A stretch of DNA of 64,000 nt from Caballeronia calidae (GTDB lineage Bacteria > Pseudomonadota > Gammaproteobacteria > Burkholderiales > Burkholderiaceae), in assembly GCF_900044055.2 (NCBI RefSeq), contig NZ_FCOX02000020.1, positions 60,491 through 124,490 of the forward strand, written 5' to 3'. The notes beneath the pieces are model-generated. The model had not been told where the DNA came from. It made no database searches and worked only from the letters and a program-made list of their open reading frames with translations. This document shows, piece after piece, positions 1-8,562 of the stretch. The first letter of the stretch is position 1, and the number at the start of each line of letters is the position of its first letter. The position numbers were made by a program, and so were the translations under genes.

Positions 1-1399
1 GGCTCAATGCGGGCACAAGCGGCAGGCTCCGATTGCAACGGCGGGGGTCCGCAGGCAGGCCTCGCTGCCGGAGATAGGTCTGCAGTGCCTGCATCGCAAG
101 CGGCGGCACCGCGACTCGTGCAGCGCGTCGCCCCTTCCCTGTCAAGCGCAGCCAAACGTCCGCGGCGTCGCCGAAGACGATGTCTCCAATCCGCGCCTGG
201 ATCAGTTCGCTTGCACGTAGACCGGTCGCGAGCTCGAAGTCGAGAATAAAGCAAAGCCGCTGAGCTGCCTCGACCGACCATCCGTGTTGCGCCGATAATT
301 CGTTGGCGATCTGTCTAGCGAATCGCCACTCGTCGTCCTGAAGCGATCGGAGCTGCGTCGACTGGGTCGACCGCCCGCCCGCTGCGGTCACGCCGGCGAA
401 CGGATTTGCAACCACGTACTGCTGCGCGACAAACCATCGGAACATCGCAGAGAGAATGGACAATGCGTAGGCAACCGACGACGGACGTAGCCGGCAGAAG
501 AATGGGCTCCACTCGTCCGAGAGACGGCATCGACGTGGGCCCACCCACTGTGCTCTCGGCTCCGGAGAGCGCAGGAACGTTCGATAAGCGATGGCGTCGC
601 TGGTGTTCAATGATGAGAGGGCCCGCTTGCGTTCGAGGTTCGCCCAGAACAAGAGCCGCTCGGCTTCCTTGCGATAGGCCCTCGCCGTAGTGCCCGTCTC
701 ATGCAGCGCGAGCCATGCTTCGATCGCTTGCCTATCGGTCGTCACGTTCAGCAGGCAACGCGCCTTCGGTGCGCGGTACCTACCTCGCGAACCGTCCCGG
801 CTACGCGTAGGCACGATGTGACGCCAAACGACACGTCTGCTCGGCTCGAGCCGTTCTACCAGTCGGCGTGCAGACTCGGTCAGCGACGGATGACACAAAA
901 AGAGCGCCTCTATCTTCCGTGCCGACGCTACCCCAATACCATCGATGTCGATCCACCAGAGACGACGGCGAGGAACCCGCAGGGTCAGTTCGGCGAGCGT
1001 CGTAATGCCCTGGCTCTTTAGTGCCCGGTTCGCCCGTTGCGGCAACCAGACGCCGATGTCGTCGGTGATCTGAGGTTCGCGGCCGTGGAGCTCCCGTAAT
1101 GCTTCGATCGCGCGATCGATCGACATACCCGTACGAGTTCGGTGTGTCGTTCGAGCTGCGAAAACAGCAGCAAGATCACCGCGTCCGTTGAGTTCAGCAA
1201 TGTCGATCAACCGGCGCCGGATGCGGCCGATGACCCCTCGCGAGGACTGCGCATGGACGCGCTTGTGAGGCAGGTAACGGTCGACCGCTGCTCGCGCAGA
1301 AAGCCCCTCGTACCAAGTCCGCAGCGCCGCCAGGCACGCATAGTCAGGGAACGGGACATACCCATATTCGTAGTCGTTGGCTTCAGAAGAATGCTTCAC
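1..1399 (-). CDS. Tyrosine recombinase (phage-integrase family), 3' end beyond window
   Basis: An open frame runs without a stop from a GTG at 1399 to the left edge, giving about 466 codons. AGGAGG lies just upstream of the GTG and fixes the start. The N-terminal third is helical with a helix-hairpin-helix-like stretch (WIDIDGIGVASARKIEALF) and resembles the DUF3701 region found in Burkholderia integrases. A SAM-like core-binding segment follows, then the catalytic domain with box I (ATGLRASEL, first catalytic Arg) and the beta-hairpin Lys (LTGKGRR). The HxxR and Tyr motifs should lie outside the window. It probably mediates integration or resolution of a mobile element. Activity cannot be judged without the C-terminus. 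Confidence 0.82.
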   Translation of the reverse strand, partial: MKHSSEANDYEYGYVPFPDYACLAALRTWYEGLSARAAVDRYLPHKRVHAQSSRGVIGRIRRRLIDIAELNGRGDLAAVFAARTTHRTRTGMSIDRAIEALRELHGREPQITDDIGVWLPQRANRALKSQGITTLAELTLRVPRRRLWWIDIDGIGVASARKIEALFLCHPSLTESARRLVERLEPSRRVVWRHIVPTRSRDGSRGRYRAPKARCLLNVTTDRQAIEAWLALHETGTTARAYRKEAERLLFWANLERKRALSSLNTSDAIAYRTFLRSPEPRAQWVGPRRCRLSDEWSPFFCRLRPSSVAYALSILSAMFRWFVAQQYVVANPFAGVTAAGGRSTQSTQLRSLQDDEWRFARQIANELSAQHGWSVEAAQRLCFILDFELATGLRASELIQARIGDIVFGDAADVWLRLTGKGRRAARVAVPPLAMQALQTYLRQRGLPADPRRCNRSLPLVPALS

Positions 1400-1457
1400 G
1401 TTCCCCTCCTGACGCGTGCAGCAGTTCCCAAGGGTATGGCACGGCCACTATCCTTGC

Positions 1458-1637
1458 CTAGTCCGTATCCCGAACGATGCCCTTTCGATAATCGATCTTA
1501 TCGAAATAGCTTACTGCCACAGTGAAAGTGCCGCTGAGCGGATCACTGTGAGCGCGAAAATCTTGCAGAAATGCCAGATACCGGCCGTAATACAGACCGC
1601 ATGCGTCAAGCAGGCACTGGAACGAGATGAGTTCCAA
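1458..1637 (-). CDS. Small ORF after the AbrB-like gene, unrecognised
   Basis: A 59-codon frame starts at TTG 1637, 31 nt after the stop of the AbrB-like gene on the same strand. The composition is protein-like, with hydrophobic and aromatic residues spread evenly (GLYYGRYLAFLQDF). The position is where a toxin partner would be expected, but I see no YhaV, MazF or RelE motif. There is no ATG or GTG and no good ribosome binding site, so it may be a remnant. Confidence 0.2.
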   Translation of the reverse strand: MELISFQCLLDACGLYYGRYLAFLQDFRAHSDPLSGTFTVAVSYFDKIDYRKGIVRDTD

Positions 1638-1668
1638 TCGGCGATAGCGTGACCTTGAGCCCGCGACC

Positions 1669-1926
1669 TCAGTCGCGACCTGGACTCATGTCCTTGATCT
1701 TTACATGCTTATCCGACTTCAAGGATCCTGCGAGGTCCACGATTGATAGATTCTTAGCCCGCACAATCACGTCTCCGGCAAGCGTCACGTACCACTTCAA
1801 CCGTGTGCCCGGCTCAAGGTTGAGGATCGCCCTCACCTTTGCAGGCACAGTCGTTCGACCATTCGCGTTGACTATCGACGAAGCCACAGCTCCTCCTCTG
1901 CTTGGATGGAGTGTAAGCGAGATCAT
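1669..1926 (-). CDS. SpoVT-AbrB-fold antitoxin-like protein (PrlF type)
   Basis: The predicted 85-residue protein has a swapped-hairpin AbrB domain at about residues 17-60 (NGRTTVPAKVRAILNLEPG), the signature of AbrB, MazE and PrlF-type DNA-binding antitoxins. ATG 1926 was chosen because GAAGGAGG lies just upstream. In the family such proteins autoregulate and neutralise a partner toxin. Here no recognisable toxin follows, only a doubtful 59-codon frame. The gene overlaps the out-of-frame tail of the truncated transglycosylase, which suggests it arrived with the DNA that broke that gene. A solitary transcription regulator is the alternative. Confidence 0.65.
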   Translation of the reverse strand: MISLTLHPSRGGAVASSIVNANGRTTVPAKVRAILNLEPGTRLKWYVTLAGDVIVRAKNLSIVDLAGSLKSDKHVKIKDMSPGRD

Positions 1927-2563
1927 CGCAGCGCCTCCTTCGAACAAAAAAATCTGTGTAACAGCTTCGAAGGTTACGGTTTATCTGCATCAGGCCAATA
2001 TCGAAGTTTGATCGGCCGTTGCTGATCAAATAGCGGACCGCGCGATACGCGTCTTCGCGAGTGCGGAAGAAAAAGCCGCGACCCGCGACATTCAACGTCC
2101 ACGGCCATGCACGACCGTTGTACGCGGACTCATTGAGTGCGATGCCGGCCAGAATCTTCGGATCAACCGAGGTGTGCATCGCGTCGAATGGCGCCTGCGC
2201 CGATGCGCACGACCATCCGCCGCGCCGCTCCGCGATGCTCGCTTGAGCGTCATCGGTAAGCGTCGCGGGGCGCAGCCAGCCCGCCTTCACGAACAGACTC
2301 TCGAGGCTAATAGGCGATCCGTCGATGTTGATCGCAATACCGCCAGCTGTGGCCTCGACCGTTTGGCCCTCAAATCGGTTAGCCCATGCCAGAAACGGCT
2401 TGAGTCCACATGCGTAGACCGGTTCGCCGGGCAGCTCGACGATTGCGCGTTTGGTGCCGTCATCGACCACGATGCGCGTCGGGCTGATGATCGAATCGAT
2501 GGTCGCTGCGTGTGCGCCGAACGGGACCGCAGACAGGCAGGCAGCCGCCCATGCCTTAGTCAT
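1814..2563 (-). pseudogene. VirB1-like lytic transglycosylase, C-terminally truncated
   Basis: The protein begins with a signal peptide (to about residue 19), then a small region that may resemble a staphylococcal-nuclease/OB fold, then an SLT domain with catalytic Glu145 (ALNESAYNG) and FDIGLMQIN at 187-195. Family resemblance stops at residue 195 (about 1978). The frame then runs 54 unrelated codons into the AbrB-like gene. In conjugation systems this enzyme opens peptidoglycan for the type IV secretion channel. The ATG overlaps the virB10 stop by 8 bp, so it belonged to the same operon. Loss of the domain's C-terminal part probably inactivates it. Confidence 0.7.
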
Positions 2564-3806
2564 GGTATGGCTCCATGACGATGTCCTGCGTCACCTGCAC
2601 CAGGAACTTCTGGCCGGGCTCGACGGTGATCGTCGGCGGGATATTCTGGTTGCGCTGCATGACGGTCTGGGCCGTCGCCGCGGCAACTTGTCCCGCAGTG
2701 TCACCATAGGTCGTGACGCCGTTTGGCGTAGCCGTCGTCGCGGTCTGCGAACTGCTGTCGAACGCTTTTAGCAGAATCGCCGTGATGAAGCCCGCGCCGA
2801 AGATCTTCAGGAAGTGGTTGTTCACATCGCCCGAGAATCCGGCGTAGCCGTTCTGGTCGGCACCTTGCATACCGTTGAGCGGCACGCTTTTGCCGTTGGG
2901 CAGACGCAGACTCGTCGAAGCAACCAGCAGGCGCTCTTGGCCGACCTTGACGTCTGCACTGTACATGCCATTGATGAACGCCCCCTTCGGGATCATCAAG
3001 CAGTCGCCGCGCAGGCTGTCATAGATGTCCTCGTCCACCATCAACGAAACACGGCCCGGCTTGTCCGAGTTCAGCCCCTCGACCGTCTTGACGTGAATGA
3101 CGTGCGGCGGCGTCAACGTGCAACCCGTCGACCGGCCGTTGAAAGTCGTGCGTTCGATCCCGCCTTGCGAACCGGCATCGCGCAGAAAGGCGCGGTCGCG
3201 ATCTTCGGGCGCTTGGCCCTGCTTTGCCAAGGCGAGCGCCATCGCATCGGGTGTGTTAGCTCCGGCAGCGTTCCGAGCAACTCGTACCTCATCCAACGAA
3301 GGGACGCCAGCGGGCGGTACGCCGGTTGCTTGGTTCGGCGAACGCGAAGCGCCAGCCTGCTTGAAGATGGACGACGTATAGATCGCGTCTTGCGCCGCTT
3401 GGCGGGAAAGCTCGCGCGTGTCCGTGCCCGAACCTTTGACTTCTTCCTGGAAGTCGGCGCCGGTCAGCATCGGCTTGACGGCGGGCTTCAGAGCCGCTGC
3501 TTCAGACGCTGCGCGCGCTGCAGCCTCCGACGCCGCTGCGTCGCGCTGCTGACGGATCATCTGGTCGATGTCGTTGTTGTTCGCAGCAGCCGGCGCTTCC
3601 GTACTCGACTTAAGCGCGGTCGCCTTCTTGATGCGAGCGTCCTCGTCGGCCTTGTTCGTCGCCTGCAACTGATAGTAAAAGCCGAGGCCACCGATGACGA
3701 CAGCAGCCAGAATGCCGATGCTCATGATCGCATTGCGTGGCGTCTTGCCTTTGACGAGTGCTTCTTGCTCCGCGCTGGGCGTAGCCGAGTCCGGTTTTTT
3801 CGCCAC
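2556..3806 (-). CDS. virB10: Type IV secretion protein VirB10/TrbI
   Basis: This is a 416-residue VirB10/TrbI protein that spans the envelope and gates the type IV secretion core complex. A cytoplasmic N-tail (1-24) precedes one TM helix (about 25-45), an Ala/Glu-rich coiled linker, and the C-terminal TrbI barrel with IPKGAFINGMY, the NGYAGFSGDV segment and the antenna helix (FGAGFITAILLKAF). I chose GTG 3806 (VAKKPDS), 2 nt after the virB9 stop. The frame is open 57 codons further upstream, but that part is virB9 antisense-frame DNA. It is complete, unlike the downstream transglycosylase. Confidence 0.9.
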   Translation of the reverse strand: MAKKPDSATPSAEQEALVKGKTPRNAIMSIGILAAVVIGGLGFYYQLQATNKADEDARIKKATALKSSTEAPAAANNNDIDQMIRQQRDAAASEAAARAASEAAALKPAVKPMLTGADFQEEVKGSGTDTRELSRQAAQDAIYTSSIFKQAGASRSPNQATGVPPAGVPSLDEVRVARNAAGANTPDAMALALAKQGQAPEDRDRAFLRDAGSQGGIERTTFNGRSTGCTLTPPHVIHVKTVEGLNSDKPGRVSLMVDEDIYDSLRGDCLMIPKGAFINGMYSADVKVGQERLLVASTSLRLPNGKSVPLNGMQGADQNGYAGFSGDVNNHFLKIFGAGFITAILLKAFDSSSQTATTATPNGVTTYGDTAGQVAAATAQTVMQRNQNIPPTITVEPGQKFLVQVTQDIVMEPYHD

Positions 3807-3808
3807 GA

Positions 3809-4681
3809 TCAGAACACCCCGAACAAGCGGCGGCGGCCGCGCGTCACCGTCACCTCGTCCTTGCCCGACCGAAGGACGATCTCGTCGGCCAGTCGCTGGA
3901 GGACAAGGAAGTCCCCGCGGCGGATAAAGTTCGCTACGACACGATCGCCGTGGTCGAGAACGAACGGAACCGGCCACTCTTGAGCCTTGGCAGGCATGCG
4001 CATCCAGACCGCATGTCCGTCGTCGAAGACGGTTTCCGCCGTGAACTCGGCGCGGCCATCGACGCTGTAGTCCCAGTTCAGCTTGTCCGGTGCAACGCCG
4101 ATGCTTCCCGAGTCCGCACCACCGCGACCGCCGTTCGCCGCCGCGTCCTCGCGTGCGCTGACGCGGGCGATGGGCGCACGCGGGTATTGGAAGCGAACCG
4201 TCTGATAGAACATGCCGCCCGCCGGCGACGCGATGAGCGTGAAGTCGTACTCGCGAAGGTTCGTTGTCAAATGCAGCGTGTTGACGAGGTCGGCCTTGTG
4301 GGGCTTGATGAACACATGGTTCATCTTGTCGTCGTCAATCTCCCACTGGACGCTGTCGCCCATCGCAGGGTCGGCGATCAACTTCTCGCCCTTCTCCAGT
4401 TCGATCGTCGTGAGCTTCAGCGGCGCGGTCAGAACGCGGTAGATCTGGTCGCGGCTGTACGGAAACACGCCGATGCGCGCGTCGCCCGGCATCGTCAAAG
4501 GGTCCGCCCCGCCGTTGAACGGATTGATCGGGCTCATAGGGTCGCCCGCGACCATCGCTGCATTAAACGCCGAGTCACTTGCGGCTTTCTTGGCTACAGC
4601 CGGTTGAGCAAGGAACGCTGCGCACGCAGCGACAAGGCACATGCCGATGACCGGCCGTTGATGGAGAATGGTTGCGGTCAT
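3809..4681 (-). CDS. virB9: Type IV secretion protein VirB9/TrbG
   Basis: The 290-residue protein has a cleavable signal peptide (about 1-30, ending AQPAVA). Its N-terminal domain carries GDARIGVFPYSRDQIYRV and the HLTTNLREYDF strand typical of VirB9/TrbG/CagX. The C-terminal domain (NWDYSV to HGDRVVANF) packs against VirB10 in the outer-membrane core. It ends 2 nt before virB10 and begins 2 nt after virB8, so the three genes are translationally coupled. No VirB7 lipoprotein gene is visible nearby. Confidence 0.9.
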   Translation of the reverse strand: MTATILHQRPVIGMCLVAACAAFLAQPAVAKKAASDSAFNAAMVAGDPMSPINPFNGGADPLTMPGDARIGVFPYSRDQIYRVLTAPLKLTTIELEKGEKLIADPAMGDSVQWEIDDDKMNHVFIKPHKADLVNTLHLTTNLREYDFTLIASPAGGMFYQTVRFQYPRAPIARVSAREDAAANGGRGGADSGSIGVAPDKLNWDYSVDGRAEFTAETVFDDGHAVWMRMPAKAQEWPVPFVLDHGDRVVANFIRRGDFLVLQRLADEIVLRSGKDEVTVTRGRRRLFGVF

Positions 4682-4683
4682 GC

Positions 4684-5388
4684 TTATGCGGTCCGCTCAA
4701 GGCGGAAGAACGGAATGAAGATGCCGAAGGGGTTCGTCGTCAGCGCCTGCTCAGCAGTGGGCGCGACGATTTGATAGCGCAGCGTGAGCGCGTATGACTT
4801 CACGTCCGGCTTACCCGTGGCGCCAGCTTGCGACGTCGTCGTCGTGAATTCGACGAGTACCGTCGAGTCTTCAAGCAACGCGATGTTGCGCACGTCGACT
4901 TCGCGGATCAGTTTCGGGTTGGCCGTGATCTGCTGGAACGGTGTGTCGGCCTTCAGCCAGTCGCGGAACTGACCGGCTGCCGCGCCGATCATTTGCGCCT
5001 TCACCGAGTTGATGTTGGCGGTCATGCGCGAAGTCTCGAGCCGGTCTGACAGCACCGGCTCGATCGTGAACCAGCGAACGGCCATCTCTTTGACGGTCGT
5101 CCGCACAGCTTGCGAGTCGGGCTTATAGGCGACGAGTTCGGTTACGATCGGATGGCCGCCGGTATCGGCAGACACGCCAACGACACGAGTGACCGAGGGC
5201 GGAGGTTGCCGCGTCCATACCGCGCCGACGGCAATCACGGCAAGGCCGAACGAAATCAGCATCCAGCGGTTAGCTTCGAGCTTTAGCTTCGTGCTTGTCT
5301 CGAAGATAACTTGGCTCGGATCTTCCTCCGCGTACATGCCAGGAGCCGTAGACAGCGCGGCCCGACGCTTGTTTTTAAAAAGACGCAT
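4684..5388 (-). CDS. virB8: Type IV secretion protein VirB8/TrbF
   Basis: The 234-residue protein has a short cytoplasmic N-tail, one TM helix (about 41-60, WMLISFGLAVIAVGAVW) and a periplasmic NTF2-like domain ending YALTLRYQIVAPT. VirB8 nucleates the inner-membrane part of type IV secretion systems. It is the first gene of the surviving virB8-virB9-virB10-virB1 block. No virB4, virB6, virB11 or virD4 is present here, so the block is a cut-out of a conjugation operon and is unlikely to work alone. Its last ~27 codons are repeated at 7838-7921. Confidence 0.88.
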   Translation of the reverse strand: MRLFKNKRRAALSTAPGMYAEEDPSQVIFETSTKLKLEANRWMLISFGLAVIAVGAVWTRQPPPSVTRVVGVSADTGGHPIVTELVAYKPDSQAVRTTVKEMAVRWFTIEPVLSDRLETSRMTANINSVKAQMIGAAAGQFRDWLKADTPFQQITANPKLIREVDVRNIALLEDSTVLVEFTTTTSQAGATGKPDVKSYALTLRYQIVAPTAEQALTTNPFGIFIPFFRLERTA

Positions 5389-5879
5389 GGCAACCCTTAA
5401 TTAATGGTCACCATTGGAACAGCACGAGCGTCCTCTGTTTTTTCGAAAGGCGGACAATTTCGCACGCCATTTCCATGGTCCAGCGCACACTTGGCCTCAG
5501 AAGCGTCAGGGACCAATGAGCAAATTGCCTCCGACGCCGCATTTCATAATACGAGAAGCGTGCCGAATAAGGGGGGTGTGAATATCCGGCACGTTTTGCA
5601 ACAAGCCTTTTTCTCTTTAGATTCAAGGCACTAACCAAATGCCCAAACGCAGTGGGACGCTCTCCGGATAGCGTCTCTCTTGTGCACGGGCTCTTCTAAG
5701 CCCCTCGTGTCGGCAAGCCAAGATCTCGTCCTAGCGTTTCGAAGCGGGCCGACGCTCAACACTGTCTTTCCGCGTAACATCCCGGGCCGCGGGGAGCGGC
5801 GCGTCGTAGGTATCGTTGCTCGGGTGTGCTGAAATCTCTGGACGGACTTGGACAAAGGGGCTCGAACCCTACGCCCCGG
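5389..5879. other. Non-coding stretch upstream of virB8
   Basis: No convincing coding frame on either strand. The expected upstream conjugation genes (virB5/virB6) are missing, so a deletion or recombination end lies here. The AT-rich stretch at 5390-5410 directly upstream of virB8 may hold its promoter. Confidence 0.4.
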
Positions 5880-6123
5880 CCTCGATAATCCGGCTGTCGC
5901 CGATCACCGCCGTAAAATCAGCGCGGTAACGTGTATCTACGCAAGGTGCTGGTCCGCGGAGTGCGCACCGTACTGACTAATGAACCCGAACAATGGTAGA
6001 TCAGAGAAGACGCGGCGGCCGTCGAATTAGTGATGTCGCGCTGGCGAACAAGATGACGAGGAGGATCTGCCCAGTGTTGCCCCATCACCTCAGAAAGGCT
6101 GAAGAGCGCGTGACACCCGCCTG
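5880..6123 (+). mobile_element. IS110-type transposase 3' remnant
   Basis: Reading across two or three frameshifts gives the order of an IS110-family transposase C-terminus: a YLRKVLVRGVRTVLTNE stretch, then ALANKMTRRI, then HHLRKAEERVTPA and a stop at 6121-6123. IS110 transposases end with this helical region containing ALANK and a conserved Ser domain. The N-terminal DEDD part is absent, so the piece is dead. It lies between the conjugation remnant and the duplicated-domain orphan and marks a past insertion. Confidence 0.6.
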
Positions 6124-6571
6124 ACCGTCGGGTTTGACGTAGAAGATCAACGTTTCACGCAGGGTGAACGTCGATGAGTTGCCTTGGCAGTCGAAGTGAA
6201 TAGGTTGAGGTCTACATCCGGGCGCGTTAGAGCCTGATGTACTGCGGCGCCCGATGAAATCCGCTGACTCGCAACTCACCACTACTGAAGCAGACGATAA
6301 TTGGGCGGTCTTTGATGCGCGCGGCGATGCTTGCATACACGAACTCGACGCTCGGCGGACCATTCAGTTTTACGAGTCCCATTCGGACTTGTCTTGGCTA
6401 CATCCGGGTAAGCACGATCTCCAAAGACTGCAGTTGCACGTCCTTTACTGCGTTGGACATACAGTATCCTGACGCCTTTAGCTGCTCGCTCTATACGTCG
6501 TTTCGGGAACGGTGCTGCCATGTTGAGGCAGCAGAAAAAAATTCAGCATCTCGGTTTATGCGTGATCCCGG
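6124..6571. other. Unassigned stretch between IS remnant and orphan gene
   Basis: Short frames exist on both strands but none has a good ribosome binding site or recognisable domain. I see nothing I can name here. Confidence 0.35.
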
Positions 6572-7462
6572 TTATCGTTGTCTTCGAATGGAAATAGCAC
6601 CGACGTTGCGTTTGTACCGAACGTTCATGACCGCAACCTGAACCAGCGCTGCGATCTCGTTGGCGCCCATCATTAGCTCTTCGGCCTCGTCTAGCGTGAC
6701 CTTGAATTCGAAGACCATTGCACCGTGTTCTCGGCGTACCGCCAGTTCCACTCCCTGTTCAGGCCGTACCTGTAGCAGATTCGCTAAGATCTCGTTGGTT
6801 GTCCTTCGACGAGGTGCGCTCAACATTTTGTTTGCCCGTGCAGTCATCTCCCTTTCGCCGATTGTCTTTCGGATCTTGACGAGCGTAGCACCGAGGTCGT
6901 ACGTGATGCGCTTCAATTCAAAAAGCTGCAGTACCTCAGAAGGCAGCTTCGAGATTGCGATCGCCTTTGCAAGACGGGTCCGCTCCCACGTTGGGCACGC
7001 GGCCACAGCAGTGACCATCGACGTCCATCGCCGCTCGTCAATTCCTCGCTTGTACTCAGTAGCGAGTGCCAAAGGCGAGATCGGGGAGACGATTCTTTTG
7101 GGTCGGCGCACTTCTCTGCCGTCGAGACGATCGATGATTTCGGACCACGCTAATCCTAGAGGGTCAATCTCCATCGCACTCTGACAAAGCACGTCAGGTC
7201 CATGCTTCCGTGCAAGTCGGATCAAGTGCCGGGCCGTCTCGGGCCACACGCCCGCCGTTTCGAACAGCGCCAATACCGGCGGCGGCAGTTTCGAAACAGT
7301 GATGGCACGACTCAATGCTCCCGCGGCCACTTTTGGCGTAAATCGCGCGAAAGCAGCAACCGCTTCTCGGCGCGTTTTCCATGAAGTCCCAAGACCCGAC
7401 TGGTAGAGCTCGGCCAAGGCGAGCGGGTCGCGAGATATCGGTGTTCCAGCTAGTGCAGTCAT
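6572..7462 (-). CDS. Orphan protein with two copies of a ParB-HTH-like unit
   Basis: I do not recognise this 296-residue protein. It contains two related units, residues about 11-110 (DPLALAELYQSG... SRAITVSKLPPPVLALF) and about 128-210 (SPLALATEYKRG... AKAIAISKLPSEVLQLF). Each has a helix-turn-helix-like core close to the KorB/ParB DNA-binding helix pair. A mixed C-terminal domain (about 215-296) follows. There is no ParB CTPase motif. ATG 7462 follows GGGACAGAAAG. The frame is open 85 codons further upstream, but that part is low in protein character. The position 1.1 kb from parA suggests a replicon-linked DNA-binding role, which is inference. Confidence 0.6.
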   Translation of the reverse strand: MTALAGTPISRDPLALAELYQSGLGTSWKTRREAVAAFARFTPKVAAGALSRAITVSKLPPPVLALFETAGVWPETARHLIRLARKHGPDVLCQSAMEIDPLGLAWSEIIDRLDGREVRRPKRIVSPISPLALATEYKRGIDERRWTSMVTAVAACPTWERTRLAKAIAISKLPSEVLQLFELKRITYDLGATLVKIRKTIGEREMTARANKMLSAPRRRTTNEILANLLQVRPEQGVELAVRREHGAMVFEFKVTLDEAEELMMGANEIAALVQVAVMNVRYKRNVGAISIRRQR

Positions 7463-7837
7463 TCTTTCTGTCCCATTACACCGGCAATTATCTGATGTAG
7501 CCGCCTGTGCAAAGGGACGAAAGGCGGCAGATTCACGCTTCTTTTCAGGCGTTTGGCAGCGCGTCCTCAGGTCATCTTCTACCCACGATGTATGCTGCGC
7601 GACGGGATGCCAGGGAAAGACCCGTTGGTCGATATCCGAGATTCCGACGGCGTTCCCTTCGATGCTCCCCAGCGAAGAACCGACTGTCCCCGGAGCGATT
7701 CTGCCGTCCGGCCACATGATCTAACCGGTCTCAATAGGCGCCAGCGGTGACCCGCGGAAGTCGGTCGATCTAGACCAACTGAAGGAGCTCGCCCCGGCTG
7801 CGCTGGCCAATTCTGTGCGCGACTTGGTTGACGTGAA
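7463..7837. other. Intergenic stretch, no gene seen
   Basis: Only out-of-frame extensions of the orphan gene and antisense frames occur here. No RNA gene or strong palindrome was noticed. Confidence 0.35.
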
Positions 7838-7921
7838 TTAGATATAGATACCGAACAAATTTCCCGTCAGTGCCTGGTCAGTGGTAGGCACCACGATCTG
7901 ATAGCGCAAGGAAAGCTTGTA
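7838..7921 (-). pseudogene. Second copy of the virB8 3' end
   Basis: About 27 codons ending YKLSLRYQIVVPTTDQAL and a stop at 7838 match the C-terminus of VirB8 at 4684-5388 (YALTLRYQIVAPTAEQAL). They differ at roughly one residue in four, so this is a diverged homologue, not a recent copy. Upstream there is a run beginning SIKKADQNVRK in another frame that could be a VirB8 N-tail joined by an internal deletion. It shows that a second, different conjugation operon once lay here. Confidence 0.6.
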
Positions 7922-8306
7922 CTGCCTGACTGCCGGTCGTCTTCGGATGCGGTACGTTTCAAAAGCGCGAAAAGAGCTGCCTTTTCGTTTGCTTTCCGGA
8001 CGTTTTGATCTGCTTTTTTGATGGAGACTGTTCTTCCAACGGGGCATCGAATGGGAAATAACCGGTTCACGCCGCATGCCGGGAAGACGTTAGGTTTGGG
8101 GCCGTTCAGGAGTTACGTTCCCGTTGCCAGTGTACCCGTGCTACCGGCTTGATCCCCTGCCGCGAAGAAAAGCAAATCGGGCGACCAATCGCGCTTGTGA
8201 CCACCGGAAGCCACCGGCGTTTAGTCGCTCGCGATCACTCGCGGCGCAGCGAACCGTCTCGTCATTTCGACAGAAGTTTGCGCCTCGGCGGCAGAGTGGC
8301 TTTTTT
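7922..8306. other. Upstream region of the partition operon, left part
   Basis: No coding frame of substance. It separates the virB8 remnant from the regulatory repeats before parA. Confidence 0.35.
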
Positions 8307-8390
8307 CGTGAAACATTGACGGGTGAATTGCTCTAGCGCATTGATTTTGAACGATTAGAGGTGCGCGCAATTAGACGCGATTGTTTCACG
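8307..8390. repeat. Inverted pair of parS-like half-sites upstream of parA
   Basis: CGTGAAACA at 8307-8315 and TGTTTCACG at 8382-8390 are perfect 9-bp reverse complements, 66 bp apart. Each is one half of the canonical chromosomal parS palindrome (TGTTTCACGTGAAACA). The same arrangement recurs at 13457-13552 on the other side of the replicon core. Candidate roles are ParB or replication-initiator binding. The sequence match is seen; the function is inferred. Confidence 0.5.
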
Positions 8391-8461
8391 GCGTGTTCCA
8401 TGTTGAGAACGATTCGAGGTTTCGCCCGGAGCGCCAGCGTATACGCGCGTTCGCAGCAACG

Positions 8462-8480
8462 GTTTACTTGCGTTTACCTG
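8462..8480. repeat. Tandem 9-mer before parA
   Basis: GTTTACTTG (8462) and GTTTACCTG (8472) are direct repeats one helical turn apart, about 85-100 bp upstream of the parA start. They could be a dimer operator for autoregulation by the ParA N-terminal HTH. Confidence 0.3.
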
Positions 8481-8562
8481 TGACTCAGTCTAATCTGCGT
8501 CCAATTCGACAGCCACGCGCAGTTTTCCCCCTCGCTGTCCGAATCCACTCCAAGGTGCCCAA

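Noticed and set aside
1486..1556. Overlapping short inverted repeats (CACAGTG...CACTGTG) near 1518
   Set aside because: Part lies within the small ORF after the AbrB-like gene, and the arms are short; could be chance.
3807..3977. 57-codon upstream extension of VirB10
   Set aside because: Lies entirely within virB9 in another frame and is Arg/Pro-rich; GTG 3806 gives the normal VirB10 start.
2814..3983. Long plus-strand frame of 389 codons
   Set aside because: It is antisense to virB10/virB9, Arg/Val-rich, without a ribosome binding site; a high-GC shadow.
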